DNA of 64,000 bases from Chelydra serpentina (taxonomy: Eukaryota > Chordata > Testudines > Chelydridae), in assembly GCA_037349315.1 (NCBI GenBank), contig JBAIAC010000035.1, positions 4,292,501 to 4,356,500 of the forward strand. Reading direction: 5' to 3'. The notes below the pieces were generated by a model that saw only the letters and a list, made by a program, of their open reading frames with translations, did no database searches and was not told where the DNA came from. A program made the translations under genes and the position numbers. This document shows, one piece after another, positions 1 through 11,155 of this stretch (position 1 is its first letter; each line of letters opens with the position of its first letter).

Positions 1-256
1 TGAGCTGAACTCCCACCCGGCAGTTCCTTGTTGTGGGGAGCCAGGGGGCGGACTGCTCAGAGAGTCAGCACTTGTCTTCAACGCTGCCCCGCTGAATTGC
101 ACTGCGAGGGCAGCCATCCCTGCAGGGCCAGGCAGAAAGCTCACAATGGGGAGTCTTTGTCCTGTGACTTGTGATCTGGACCCGGGCCACAGAGTTTGGA
201 TTTAGCTCCAAACTTCCCCAAAGCTCTGGGCTCTTTGGATGCAGGTGGGTTGGGTC

Positions 257-380
257 TAGGGTGACCAGACAGCAAATGTGAAAAATCGGGACAGGGGGTG
301 GGGGGTAATAGGAGCTTATATAAGAAAAAGACCCCAAAATCGGGACTGTCCCTATAAAATTGGGACATCTAATCACCCTA
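257..380 (+). mobile_element. hAT-type miniature element, copy 1
   Basis: A 124-bp unit begins TAGGGTGACC and ends with the degenerate inverted counterpart TCACCCTA. It is flanked by a perfect 8-bp duplication, GTTGGGTC, at 249-256 and 381-388. An 8-bp duplication with this kind of terminus indicates the hAT superfamily. The unit is too short to encode a transposase, so it is non-autonomous. Three copies of an AAAATCGGGAC-like word lie inside. Confidence 0.85.
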
Positions 381-1361
381 GTTGGGTCAGACCCACCTCT
401 TATCGGATCTCTTTCCACACTGGAGTGGCAAATGGTGATGGGTAAAGACACAGTGACCGTCACTCCTGGTGGGGAATGGGAAGCTACTGCTATTAATCTT
501 TGGGCATTTTCTTCTGCTAGTAATTCACCAGGCTCCCGGGACTTGTGCTAATGACTCACGCCAGCTTCACCTCACAGGCTGCTTTCCCAGCTGATCAATG
601 GAGGCAGAATGTTTGCCGGGCTCATAGTGGATTTTCTCCTCCACACACTTTATTTAAACAGCTGCATTTCTCCAGCTGTGATCAGTTCAGGGAGGGGCTC
701 GGCAGGGGTCATGAGTCATGGGTTATAGTGATGCTTCAAGGAGAGACAATGCCAGTGGCAAAGGACTAATTTCAGTGTGTAATTTGGTTAATTTTAGCAA
801 TCTTAAAAGTGAAGGATCACAGAGTTCGTTAAAGCCGGGCACGGGATGGACAGTCAGGGTGCAAACTTCCACTCACGCAGCTCTACCAGTGCCTCTCAGT
901 CTGAGTCTTGCAGCACCCCCTGCTATTTCAGCTCTGGCCACACAAAAAACATTCAGCTTCGCTGATGCACCTCTGTCCGGAGGCATGGGACATCCCCTGT
1001 TCTATCTGTCCCAAGCATCTCATGGACAGAGCACCAGTCTTGCCAAATTGTGCCACACTCTGGTGGTTGCCGATATGAGCAAACAACGGCTGCTGGAGGG
1101 GCTAGTCTGAGACCCACCCAAACTCATTTCACTGCAGCAGCGAAGAGCTGGTGAAACATCAATTGGGTTGTTATATTCAATTGGGATATTATATTTTTAA
1201 CCAGACTAAATTTCTGTGTTTCTGTGCTTTCTGGTTTCTTTAGCCTTCCTATCAAATTAAATCCACTCGGATTAAGCAAGTCGTCTCTTGGTTGATTATT
1301 CTGTGCGTGGAATGAAATATTTATGCATGGTCATAAATATCTGGGTGGCTGAAGACAAGGC

Positions 1362-1484
1362 AGGTGAGATAATGTCAAGCTTGTCTCTCTCACCCACAGA
1401 AATTGGTCCAGTAAAAGACATTATATCTCACCTTGTCTTTCTAATATCCTGGGGCCGACACCATTACAACTACACTGCATACAA
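1362..1484 (-). repeat. Fold-back interspersed repeat, copy 1
   Basis: This is the reverse complement of the family seen at 56684-56795: the shared core includes CCAGGATATTAGA and a GACAAGGTGAG-like arm. Two arms, read as AGGTGAGATAATGTC and its partner near ACATTATATCTCACCT, can pair around a short centre. No coding potential. The family is probably a non-autonomous DNA element, but I cannot name it. Confidence 0.55.
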
Positions 1485-2891
1485 CAATGGATTGCCAAAG
1501 GCATAAGAACTCTTATGCACACCAAATTCTTCGCCCTTTTCTCTCCCCACTCTAAAGTCAACGTCAATCACCAGCCTAGCCAGAGGATTTTATAATGGCT
1601 CATAACAGTATTGAGAAGAGCCCAAGAGAGCTTGGAGATACGTGTGACAAGGACGCTGGGGCTTTCCTGCTTGCTCTATTGGTTTTTGGTCTGTTCCTGA
1701 GAGATACTGAGCATTCGCAATTCGATAGCAGCAATGAGCACGCAACAGCTCTCTGCATCAACCCTATTGCTTTATGCCTGAGAGAAAACACTCAGCCAGG
1801 GGCTGATGGTTTTCCAAGGATGCCTGGGGTCCTTTTTTAACCATTCCCCGGCTTGTGCTGTGTTTACAATGTACAGTCTAAACAGGGACGTGGGGGCCCT
1901 ACCACATATGCTGAGCTTGTTTGACCAAAATCAATCAATTGCAGTCCACTTGTGGAGGCCTTTGAGTTTGGAAGCAGGCTGTTTTGCTCTGCATGTCTCT
2001 GGTTGGAGGGCATTTTTCAGCACTTTTAAATGGCCAAAGATGTTGGAGTGACAGCCCTAAAGATGGAAATTCTGCTTAGCCACAGAGAGGGTTAAGCACA
2101 GACTTGCCCAAACTCAAGCAACACAAATGCCACTCACATAATGCACAAATATAAACACACACTCTGCCAGTGTGCCTGTGGTATGTCTGTTGTAAAAACA
2201 CACACGCACACACGCCCGAATCTGTGTACCGTGCTGCAGAGCCTGGGTCTGGGGACGAGCCAACGTTACTGCTCGTGCACAGACTGGTTACCCTTACGCG
2301 CACACTAATAACAGCTTGACTGTGAGTGATGCCAGTGGGGACGTGGCCTCCTGGGATCCCTTAAACTCCATCTCCCAATTTACACAACCACATCTGCAGA
2401 ACCACACCCCTTGGGCAGGATATGGACATGTACCGGCCCCAGCTGCAGGGCAGCCATTTTGTACAGCTGGCAATAACACAGGAAGGAGGGAGGGTGGGGG
2501 AGGATTCACACAGGAGACACTGCAGTCCAGTCACTAAGCTACTTACAGGCTGAGGCGAGAGGGGGGAACATTTAACAAGCATTCACTGAAGCTGAGTGTT
2601 ATTAAAAGGACAATAAAATCCTGTCTTCCAGCCACCACAAGGGAATTACTACATTTTCCAGGCTTCTGTTTCATTTTCACGTAAAATCACTCGCCCAACA
2701 CCCCGCAAACAGCCTCCTCTAGTCTCATTTGTTTTCAGCAATGCGCAGGCCTGGACACAGGGTTTTTTCACGGTTCTGGTTCAAAGCAGCAAACTTCTCC
2801 ATTAGCACCTCAAGAAACCAGAACTTCCAAGCCTAGGCCAAGATTTCCAAAAGTCTCGAGTGATTTGGGGTTGCCGCTGTTTTTTTGGGAG

Positions 2892-2916
2892 GTGTGTGTA
2901 TGTGTGTGTGTGTGTG
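2892..2916. repeat. (TG)n microsatellite
   Basis: A short TG dinucleotide run interrupted by a TA step. Confidence 0.9.
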
Positions 2917-4084
2917 ATCTGCCCTGCCACAGGGTAGAATGCATAGTGAGGGATGTGGGCTGTGACTCTCCCCCCATGGAAAAAGTGAACTATCCCGCAG
3001 TAACGTGGAGCTGGGTCTGAGCCGCAGAAACAAGTCTCTCCAAAGATCATGATTCACCACACAGTCATGCACCGCTGGATTCCTCCCTCCCATCTCCCAA
3101 GCCCTTGGCATGCTCCTGGAAACCTATGGTGTTGCAGTAACATCTGCTCATCTTGCTGCATCGCTCGCTAACTAACCAGCAGCCCCGCTTGCTAGCCATG
3201 TTCTGATTAGAATTTAAAGCCTAATGCTTGGCATGCCACCCCGAGGCTATTTGCAGAGCACTGGGTTCCCTCAGGCTCTCACTAGACTGGCTGGAGCACT
3301 AGAAAATATCTTGCAGTGGTAGACTGATGGGCTAAATGGATTAGTAGCTCTGTTTCACCCCTTAATTTAATTGCTGTGATTATACTGTAGTGCCTAGAGT
3401 GGCAGTTCCCCTTGTACCTGCCATACTAGGATCCAGTTGACAGGCTAGCATGGGTTCCTTGGTCCCCATGATGACAGCACATGCAATCCTGTGGTGTGAG
3501 CATTGGGCACTGGTCTGCTTTAACACAAGTCCAGCCAATCTCCTTGCCTAGCCCAGTAAGTTTCTTATAAATGAGGCAAAGGGGGAAACAACCCTTAGCC
3601 AGGAGCTAAGGACACACTCCTGCTGTGCAAAGATGCCTGGGCTGTGCAAACACTCCCTGGGATAAGCAAGAGTCCTGTCTGTTCAGCATTTACTATTTCT
3701 CGTCTCTTTCTTATAAACAGGGCTACGGGTCCTCACCAGACAAGCATAAATCATTCCGAGCAGTGATGATTTACTCTGGGACGGTTGCATGGTGTATGCA
3801 AGCCATTTCGTGTTCAGGCTCGTATCAATCAGAGGCTGATGTATCCAATGACTTTCCTAAAGTGGCCCCTGAGTGTTGTATTTATTTATATATGCCCTGC
3901 TTTATATACCGCTGCCGATGGAGACAGTCACTCCATTTGCTCTGGAACTAAGTCGCTAGGGAGGTTCTTCCGAAGCTGAAGGAAGGAAGCGCTCCTTGTA
4001 CTGCAGGATTCGTGAATGGGAGAGCCCGTCCTTTTTACTCTCTGTCCCGTGGCCCTTCCCACAGTTGCCTTATGCACAGACTGT

Positions 4085-4447
4085 GAGGGGGGATTTGATA
4101 GCTGCTTTCAACTACCTAAAAGGGGGTTCCAAAGAGGATGGATCTAGACTGTTCTCAGTGGTAGAAGATGTCAGAACAAGGAGTAATGGTCTCAAGTTGC
4201 AGAGGGGGAGGTTTAGGTTGGATATTAAGAAAAACTTTTTCACTAGTAGGGTGGTGAAGCACTGGAATGGGTTACCTAGGGAGGTGGTGGAATCTCCTTC
4301 CTTAGAGGTTTTTAAGGTCAGGCTTGACAAAGCCCTGGCTGGGATGATCTAGTTGGGGTTGGTCCTGCTTTGAGCAGGGGGTTGGACTAGATGACCTCCT
4401 GAGGTCCCTTCCAACCCTGAGATTCTATGATTCTATGATTCTATGAT
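4085..4447 (+). mobile_element. CR1 LINE 3' end
   Basis: About 360 bp of CR1 3' sequence. It includes the stretch encoding a [15 protein letters not shown] peptide, then the tail motif GGACTAGATGACCTCCTGAGG, and it closes with tandem ATTCTATG units, the usual CR1 3' terminus. It is 5'-truncated, as most CR1 copies are, with no intact reverse transcriptase. An older copy of the same region lies at 56216-56514. Confidence 0.85.
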
Positions 4448-5221
4448 ATCACTGCTGCTCTGAAGAACTGCAATGGGGCTGTAATGGAAAGGCACACAGC
4501 TCCAAAACACTGGGTCTCCCCTAATGGATAAGTGCCTCCCTTCTAGCAGCACATTTCTTTGGGAGGGGAGGCAGCCCCATAAGTGCTGGAACAATCTGTG
4601 CTGGTCGCCATTGAACAAAACTGTAAATCCTGTATATGATGGAGACCACTTCAAACCCGGGGGTGCTGCCACACCACCAGCACCCCTCATTCCAGCACCC
4701 ACGGGCAGCCCTCTCAGGGTACATGGTAAGGATCCGATTGTCAGCTGGGCGAATCGGCACAGCTTCATTGACCTTTATGGAGATAAACCCGTTTGCACTG
4801 GCAAAGAATCTGCGCGTGGGTTCCTCTGCATACAGGGGATCAATGGAAACTGTCTGTCAACAAGGCAAAAACATTTGTGGTCAAACCACAGACTGTTTCG
4901 CATGTTACAGATGATGATTTATTGTCATGGAGGGCTCCGAGCCAGCCCCTCAGACTGGAAGGATCACAGCCTGACGGAGATCTTTCAGAATGACATAAAC
5001 CTTGAAAAGTCAAGGGCTGGCTGTATATTTCAGTCCGGTATCTGGACAGAAGAGGGATGCTAGGGGAAGTGGGGTCAGTAGCCAAGCCCTCTTTGATTGG
5101 ATTGCGGGTGAAGCAGTAGTGAGTGGTGTTATCACACACTCAGGACTTATCCTCACCATCCGTGTAACGCCAGAGCCACGTTATGCCGTAGAGCTGGAGC
5201 TGGAGGTGTGAGAGTGCAGTG

Positions 5222-5290
5222 GGTTACTGTCATGTCTAGAGGCCTGAGTTCAAATCCTGACTCAGGTTAGGAGTTTAGATGAGTCTTTCA
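5222..5290 (+). repeat. Possible tRNA-derived SINE remnant
   Basis: A B-box-like word (GAGTTCAAATCCTGACTC) follows a weak A-box-like region. It does not fold as a full tRNA, and the identity rests on this short motif alone. Confidence 0.3.
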
Positions 5291-6674
5291 TCTTGGCCCC
5301 TAGCGGATATTTGGCCCTATCATGAATCTCTCAAAATGCTTGACAGTCTCTGATCAGGAGAAGCTGGGGCTATGACAGCAAGGAGTGATGCAAGTCAGGA
5401 CTGAGGCACATTCAAACAGTTGTGTAGGGACCTAGGAGAGGAATAGCAGGGGGTGCTGCAGTGAAATGCATTGACAGTGCTGTTTGGAGGGGCTCAAGCC
5501 TGAAGCAGCAGAGAGTATTACAGAATGAGTTGCACTGTCAGAATTGTAGGAGGTCCAAAGATGGATATAATCCCTTCGCTTCTTCCTATACCATTGAAGA
5601 AAGCTTCTCAGCTTTATCCATTTCTTCCAGCTTGTGCTCTGAGCGTTCCATCACCTTCTCACGAGATGTAACTTCTACCACATATAAGGTCTAATCTTTC
5701 TCCAGTGAGCCAGACACATCCTTCCAGCATCTAAAATATTATTTTGTGGTCCTCAGGAAGCCTTACAATACTCACGAGAAGTTTCCATAAGAACGCTTTG
5801 CTAGTTCTGAGTTGTTGTCCACAGGTCTTCATCAAGCTGGTGAGTTTGGAGAGTTTAGCTAGTTCTGCCAGCTGCTCACTTCCTGGGCAATGCAATCCCA
5901 GGATATCCTGAACTCTGCTGCTGCAATTTACACAGAGAATGGAGCTTCTTTCCTCAGACAACCCCGACCAGATGGAAAGGGGCATATGTGCTAGGACTCT
6001 GACTGCAAACATTGTGACATTATAACCATGAGCCCATGCCATGTTTTCTGATGTAATGCACAGTCAGGGCAAGTTGATTTTTGCTTTTGTGCATGATCAG
6101 CACTTAGCTGCCACGTATATGAAGAAATCCCTATTATAATTATCTCACTGCCTCTGTCATTTGGTTCTCCTTAGAGGAGGTTTTAGCTTTAGGCCAGAGT
6201 AGAGAGCACTGAGCAGTTGCCACGTTGTCAGAACGAAGAGAGGGGTGGTTCCTTTCTTTCTTTTCTTTGGTACATTTTTGTCCAGATGTTTTTTATCTTA
6301 ACAGGACAAGTATGAACAGCTGCATGATTTCAACGCCGGGCTCACTGAGAGGCATGACCAATCCACTGCAGAGAAGATTCAACTCTGCAGGGACAAAGAT
6401 AATGAAGTGCAGGCTCAGAAAAAATGACTTCTAGAGCCAGCATGAAATCTTCTCGTGGTATCTCACTCCCAGCTCCCCTTGCAAGTTGTCCACGTGAATG
6501 GCTGAGGCAAAAGACATTCAACACTCTGGGTTCGGGGGTGGTTGGCCGTGCTAGGCTGGCCCTTCTGGATCGTAGTAAATATCTGGACGATCCCCTCCTC
6601 ACAAACCCTAAAATGGTGGTCTGGTTTGCCCTGCCAGTGGTGCTGGCTTGCTAACATCTGCATGTCAGCACAGA

Positions 6675-6827
6675 GGACCGGATTTTCAAAGATACTTAGG
6701 TGTCTAAAGATGCAGAGAGGTGCCTAATGGGGGTTTCAATGGGAATTAGACACCTCAGAGCTTCGAAAATTCCACTAGGCCCTTCTCTGCATTTTTAGGC
6801 ACCTAAATACCTTTCAAAATCTGGCCC
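6675..6827. repeat. Palindromic fold-back element
   Basis: The left arm begins GGATTTTCAAAGATACTTAGG and the right arm ends with its near complement, CCTAAATACCTTTCAAAATC. The two halves pair along most of the roughly 150 bp. The structure fits a fold-back miniature element. Diverged fragments of similar type are seen near 31852-31880 and 44738-44830. Confidence 0.65.
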
Positions 6828-8374
6828 TACACTCCTAATATCCATCTCTTCAAGGAGAGCCCCTAGATGAATCTCATCCCCCTCTGATTGTCCCATTGTT
6901 TGAAATGAAGTCCTTTGGGCCAATATTAAACCTTCTGCCACACTGGAGTTCTTGCCTTTCTGATCACAGTTCTTGCCTTTCTGATTTTGAGATGTTATTG
7001 AAGGTTTGTTGTGACACCATTCCCCGCCTTCCCCCGGCACGGTTAATGCTTATTCACCCGTCTGTGCCTTTCGTTTGTTGCAAAGTGCCGCGAGAAAAGA
7101 TGTCTGAACCAGGCCAATGAAAGATCCCAGAATCATGGGCACTATAGATAGAAAAGGACTACTAGAGTCCATTGAGTCACGGTGTCTATTCCATCCAAGT
7201 GTGGTCTATAGTCCCCTATTAGGTACTAAATTGATCCTACAATTGACCAGGAAGATACATTCCATTGTATTGTATTGTCCAAATTAGGTTCCTGGTACCC
7301 ACTGTCTATTGTAAGCCTCTTAGTACTGATTGGCCTGATGGGCTATGTCATGGTTCCCTCTCCACTCTGAACTCTAGGGTACAGACGTGGGGACCCGCAT
7401 AAAAGACCCCCTAAGCTCTACCAATTCCAACCCTAGCCACCAGAGCGGATGATATCAGCCATATTGATTCGCAAAGGTCCCTTGAAGAGTAGTTGTATCT
7501 TTCTTTGGCTGTGTGTGTTATCCATAAGCGAGGGCGGGCCATTCAGAGTCACGGCATGGAGTCTTGGTATTACAAACATATGAGCTTCACATTCCAGTTG
7601 GTATTATTGAGGGGTGTTAAATGAGCTGTACTATGTTGAAATGGGGTTCACTCGCGGCTGTGGCACTCCCAAAGAAATGTCCTCGTGGCTGGGGATCAGC
7701 TCTCATCCAGTCTAGCGCCCCCTTCTGTTGCTCGCTTGCCCTGCAGCCCCTCTCATTTCCAGGCCTCAGGGTGCTCTCGTTTCATGACCCAGCCCTCCCA
7801 CCAGGTCACTACAAAGTTTTTCCCTTCTGGGGCATTGACAGCTCGCTGTTCCATCTGTCCAGTTGCTGCTTTCACCAACCCTGTGCCACTTCCCCAATGG
7901 CTAATAGGGGAACCTGGGCCCACTTGCTACTCTGGATTCCAGCCTGGGGACCCTATAATCATCAGCCAAGGCCTGCACAGCCTCAGTCCTCACTGTGGTT
8001 TCCCTGGACTTCTTCCTACTCTACCTTCCACAGGTTTTCTTCCCCCAAGCTCCTCTGGAAAAACCCTTCCTACAGGGCTAGGATCCCGGGGCTTTTGCTC
8101 TTTCTGGATTTCCTCCTACCAACCTCTCTGTGCCCAGACAGTGACTGCAGCCTCCCCACAGTGGCCTCTTTCTGCTGCAGACCTCCTCACTTCATAATCC
8201 CTTCCCAGCGACTCTCCCAGCTGGGCTTCATCAGCCATTAATATTTATAAATCTCCGGGGCCTCCAGCCAGGTGCAACCTTGAAGGTTAATTGGCCCCTT
8301 CTGAGCCCCAGGGCTCGTGTAGAGTAAACACGCCATCACATAGGACACACCAGCACAGGGGATGGATCTCTGTT

Positions 8375-8485
8375 CTGTTATTCCCTCTGGGGCACCTGCC
8401 ACTGGGCACTGTTGGAAGACAGGATCCTGGGCTAGATGGACCTTTGGTCTGACCCAGTACGGCCGTTCCTATGTTCTTATGTACA
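8375..8485 (+). mobile_element. CR1-type LINE 3' tail fragment
   Basis: It contains CTGGGCTAGATGGACC followed by TTTGGTCTGACCCAGTACGG and ends with ATGTTCTTATG, a common reptile CR1 3' end in sense orientation. It is the inverse of the neighbouring piece at 8645-9025. Confidence 0.7.
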
Positions 8486-8644
8486 TATGTCCAGTCTGGA
8501 CTTCTGGTCTAAAGCTCTCAGGAAGGCCTTTATAAGGTTATAGTACTGTTAGGGAGTCGGGACCAGTCCAATTCCGCTCAGCTCCATTACCCTAACATTA
8601 ATGCAGACAGTGCTCCTTGACCCTTACCGTCTCTCTGTGATGTG

Positions 8645-9025
8645 GCATAAGAATGTAAGAATGGCCATACTGGGTCAGATCAAAGGTCCATCAAGCCCAG
8701 TATCCTGTCCTCTGACAGTGGCCAATGGCAGGTGCCCCAAAGGGAATGAACAGACAGGTTATCATCAAGTGATCCATGCTCTGTCACCCAATCCCAGCTT
8801 CTGACAAACAAAGTGTAGGGACACCATTCCTGCCCATCCTGGCTAATAGCCATTGATGGACCTATCTTCCATGAATTTATCTAGTTCCCTTTTTAACCCC
8901 GTTATAGTATTGGCCTTCACAATACCCTTTGGCAAGGAGTTCCAGAGGTTGACAGTGCGTTGTGTAAAAAAATACTTCCTTGTGTTTGTTTTAAACCTGC
9001 TACCTATTAATTTCATAGCTGGCCA
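8645..9025 (-). mobile_element. CR1-type LINE fragment (antisense)
   Basis: Read on the minus strand it encodes a fragment typical of the extreme C-terminus of CR1 ORF2 (FFTQRTVNLWNSLP, then a KRELDKFMED-like end), followed by the 3' UTR with CTTTGATCTGACCCAGTATGG. It is 5'-truncated and non-functional. Confidence 0.8.
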
Positions 9026-9535
9026 ATAAGGCTGTGTTGTCCTGGGCTGCCATAAGCAGCGCTGGATCAACACATGGGGAAAGAAGAGTTGAACTAAGGA
9101 GTCTGCCCACACGAAGGGAAGTCCCAGCAGTCTGACATTGGGAGGGAGAAGCCACTCTTTATACTGGCCATGAAGGAACCTCCCTTAGTCAGTTTACCCT
9201 TGCTTGTGAGTTACTACTGGTGCTGAGTTAAAATCTGAAGGGTCAAAATACAGAATGGAGCTTGGAGATGCCATAAAATTTAACTGCCCGGTAATTTACA
9301 GGATACAAACCCGTGTGGTTTTCCCAGCAAACACGGGCTCAGCTGATCCAATGGGAGGTGCCCAAGGAAGATGCAGATGAAGACAACATTGATGGGCTGC
9401 GGTTCCATATTAAGTATTTATCTAGTGGTATAAAGTAGATGAGATATCCAGGGATTACCCTGAAAGAGCTCTGGGATTAAGGGTATCACTCCCTGCCCCC
9501 CGTAGCCCCTCGGTAGTATCGATTATAACAGCAGA

Positions 9536-10330
9536 GTTAATAAGAACGGCCATACTGTGTCAGACCAGTGGTCCACCTAGCCCAGTGCCCTGTCTTCCAA
9601 CAGCGGCCAGTGCCAGATGCTTCAGGCAGAGTGAACAGAATAGGGCATTTATCAAGTGATCCATCCCCTGTTGTCCAGTCCCAGCTTCTAGTAGTCAGAG
9701 ATTTCAGGACACCCACAGCCTGGGGCTGCATCCCTGACCATCCTGGCTAATAGCCATTGATGGACCTATCCTCCATGAACTTATCTCATTCTTTTCTGAA
9801 CCCAGTTATACTTTTGGCCTTCACAACATCTCCAGGCAACAAGTCCCACAGGTTCGCTGAGTTGTGTGAAGTCGTACTTCCTTATGTTTGTTTTAAAACT
9901 GCTGCCTATTAATTTCATTGGGTGACCCCTGGTTCATGTGTTATGTGAAGGGGTAAATAACACTCCCTTATTCACTTTCGCCGCATCATTCATTTATAGA
10001 CTTCTATTATATCCCCTCTTAGTCGTCTCTTTTCCAAGTTGAACAGTCCCAGTCTTTTTAATCTCTCCTCATATAGAAGCTGTTCCATCTCCCTAATTGG
10101 TTTTTTTTGCCCTTCTCTGTACTTTCCCCAATTCTAATATACCATTCTTGAGATGGGGTGACCAAAACTGCAAGCAGGAGTCAAGGTGTGGACGTACCAT
10201 GGATTTATATAGTAGCATTATAATATTTTATTATCTAGCCCTTTCCTAGTGGTTCCTAACACTGTTAGCTTTTCTGACTGCCGCTGCGCATTGAGCAGAT
10301 GTTTTCAGAGAATTATCCACAAGAACAGAC
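9536..10330 (-). mobile_element. CR1-type LINE fragment, about 0.8 kb (antisense)
   Basis: The minus strand carries broken frames encoding pieces such as [19 protein letters not shown], characteristic of the C-terminal part of CR1 ORF2, followed by the same 3' UTR as the copy at 8645-9025. Stops and frameshifts show it is old. This is the longest CR1 piece in the window. Confidence 0.8.
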
Positions 10331-10778
10331 AACATCATCGGAGTACTCGGAACACTTATGTTCTACTCCGTTAGGTATCCCAAAGGATGGACTAAGCCAT
10401 CAAACTGATCCAAACTGGAATTTTTTTACTAACGGTATTTAACATTTGTATGGCGGCAGAACATAGGGGCTGCAAGGGGCATTAGGGGCCCATTGTCCTG
10501 TGCATTGCACAAACACAGGCATAGACACAGTGCCTGCCCCCCGAGAACTGGCAAACTCATTGCAGCACGGCAGGCGATTGCTCAGCTGAAAATGGGGCAG
10601 CGGGCATCCTTAGGAATCCTCTTACAGCCCCATTTTCCTCTGATTGCTCTGGTCTTATCATTTGAATTTAGGCTGTGGACTCAGAATATATTTTTGGGAG
10701 GAAGCAGGGGAGAGGGGGAGTTAGGACAGCCCACCGGAAAGAAAGTGAAGCAGAGCAAGGGACAGATTTGGAAAACAT

Positions 10779-10801
10779 AGAGGAGGAGGAGGAGAGAGGG
10801 A
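10779..10801 (+). promoter_or_regulatory. SPARC: GGA-rich box of the proposed SPARC promoter
   Basis: An uninterrupted run of GGA triplets leads into GAGAGAGGG, about 40-60 bp upstream of the proposed exon 1. SPARC promoters in mammals are known for TATA-less structure and a purine-rich GGA box at this distance. No TATA box is visible between this run and the exon. The assignment is inference from position and composition. Confidence 0.5.
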
Positions 10802-10837
10802 GACAGAAACCCTGCCCAGTGCACTGAACGGTTTCTT

Positions 10838-10920
10838 CTCGCCTGGTTCTAAAGCCTTCAGATTCCTTCAGACCTTCAGAGAGCCTGAAGTTTTCTCATC
10901 TCTACTGCCCTGTCTGCGAG
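10838..10920 (+). other. SPARC: SPARC exon 1, non-coding 5' UTR (predicted)
   Basis: The stretch contains CTGGTTCTAAAGCC, then CCTTCAGACCTTCAGAGAGC and a CTGCCCTGTCTGCGAG end, then a splice donor GTATGG at 10921. Order and wording resemble the human SPARC first exon as I remember it (CTAAACCCC, then CCTTCAGACTGCC, then repeated CTGCC before the donor). The start is approximate because the transcription start cannot be read from sequence. RNA reads joining 10920 to 22415 would settle it. Confidence 0.5.
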
Positions 10921-11093
10921 GTATGGCACAAAACCCTTCTCCCTGTCCTTTCTCTATTTCAATTATTTCTCATCACTTCATTATTGCTAATCTGATCAAT
11001 TCCTGCAAAGCATCTAGTACAGGAATCTGAACGGTTAGCTGTACAGAAAGTTCAGGGGGGGGCATGCTTGGTTCTGTTGATAAACCAATGCTA

Positions 11094-11094
<1 letters not shown>

Positions 11095-11155
<61 letters not shown>
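11095..11155. repeat. (ATCT)n microsatellite
   Basis: About 15 uninterrupted ATCT units. Likely length-polymorphic. Confidence 0.95.

Larger units (their letters stand above)
1..10750. other. Upstream flank of SPARC, no host gene seen
   Basis: No exon with a recognisable protein match was found on either strand. The recognisable content is one hAT miniature element, fold-back elements, a CR1 3' end and a cluster of CR1-derived pieces at 8375-10330. About 7340-8340 is C/T-rich with a long chance frame and may be an old LTR or other repeat, but I could not identify it. The rest shows no structure I can name. Confidence 0.6.

Noticed and set aside
7621..8241. 206-codon plus-strand frame
   Set aside because: C/T-rich sequence giving a Leu/Ser/Pro/Phe-rich peptide without a domain. 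A second frame is open over the same DNA, typical of compositional bias. It may be part of an unidentified repeat.
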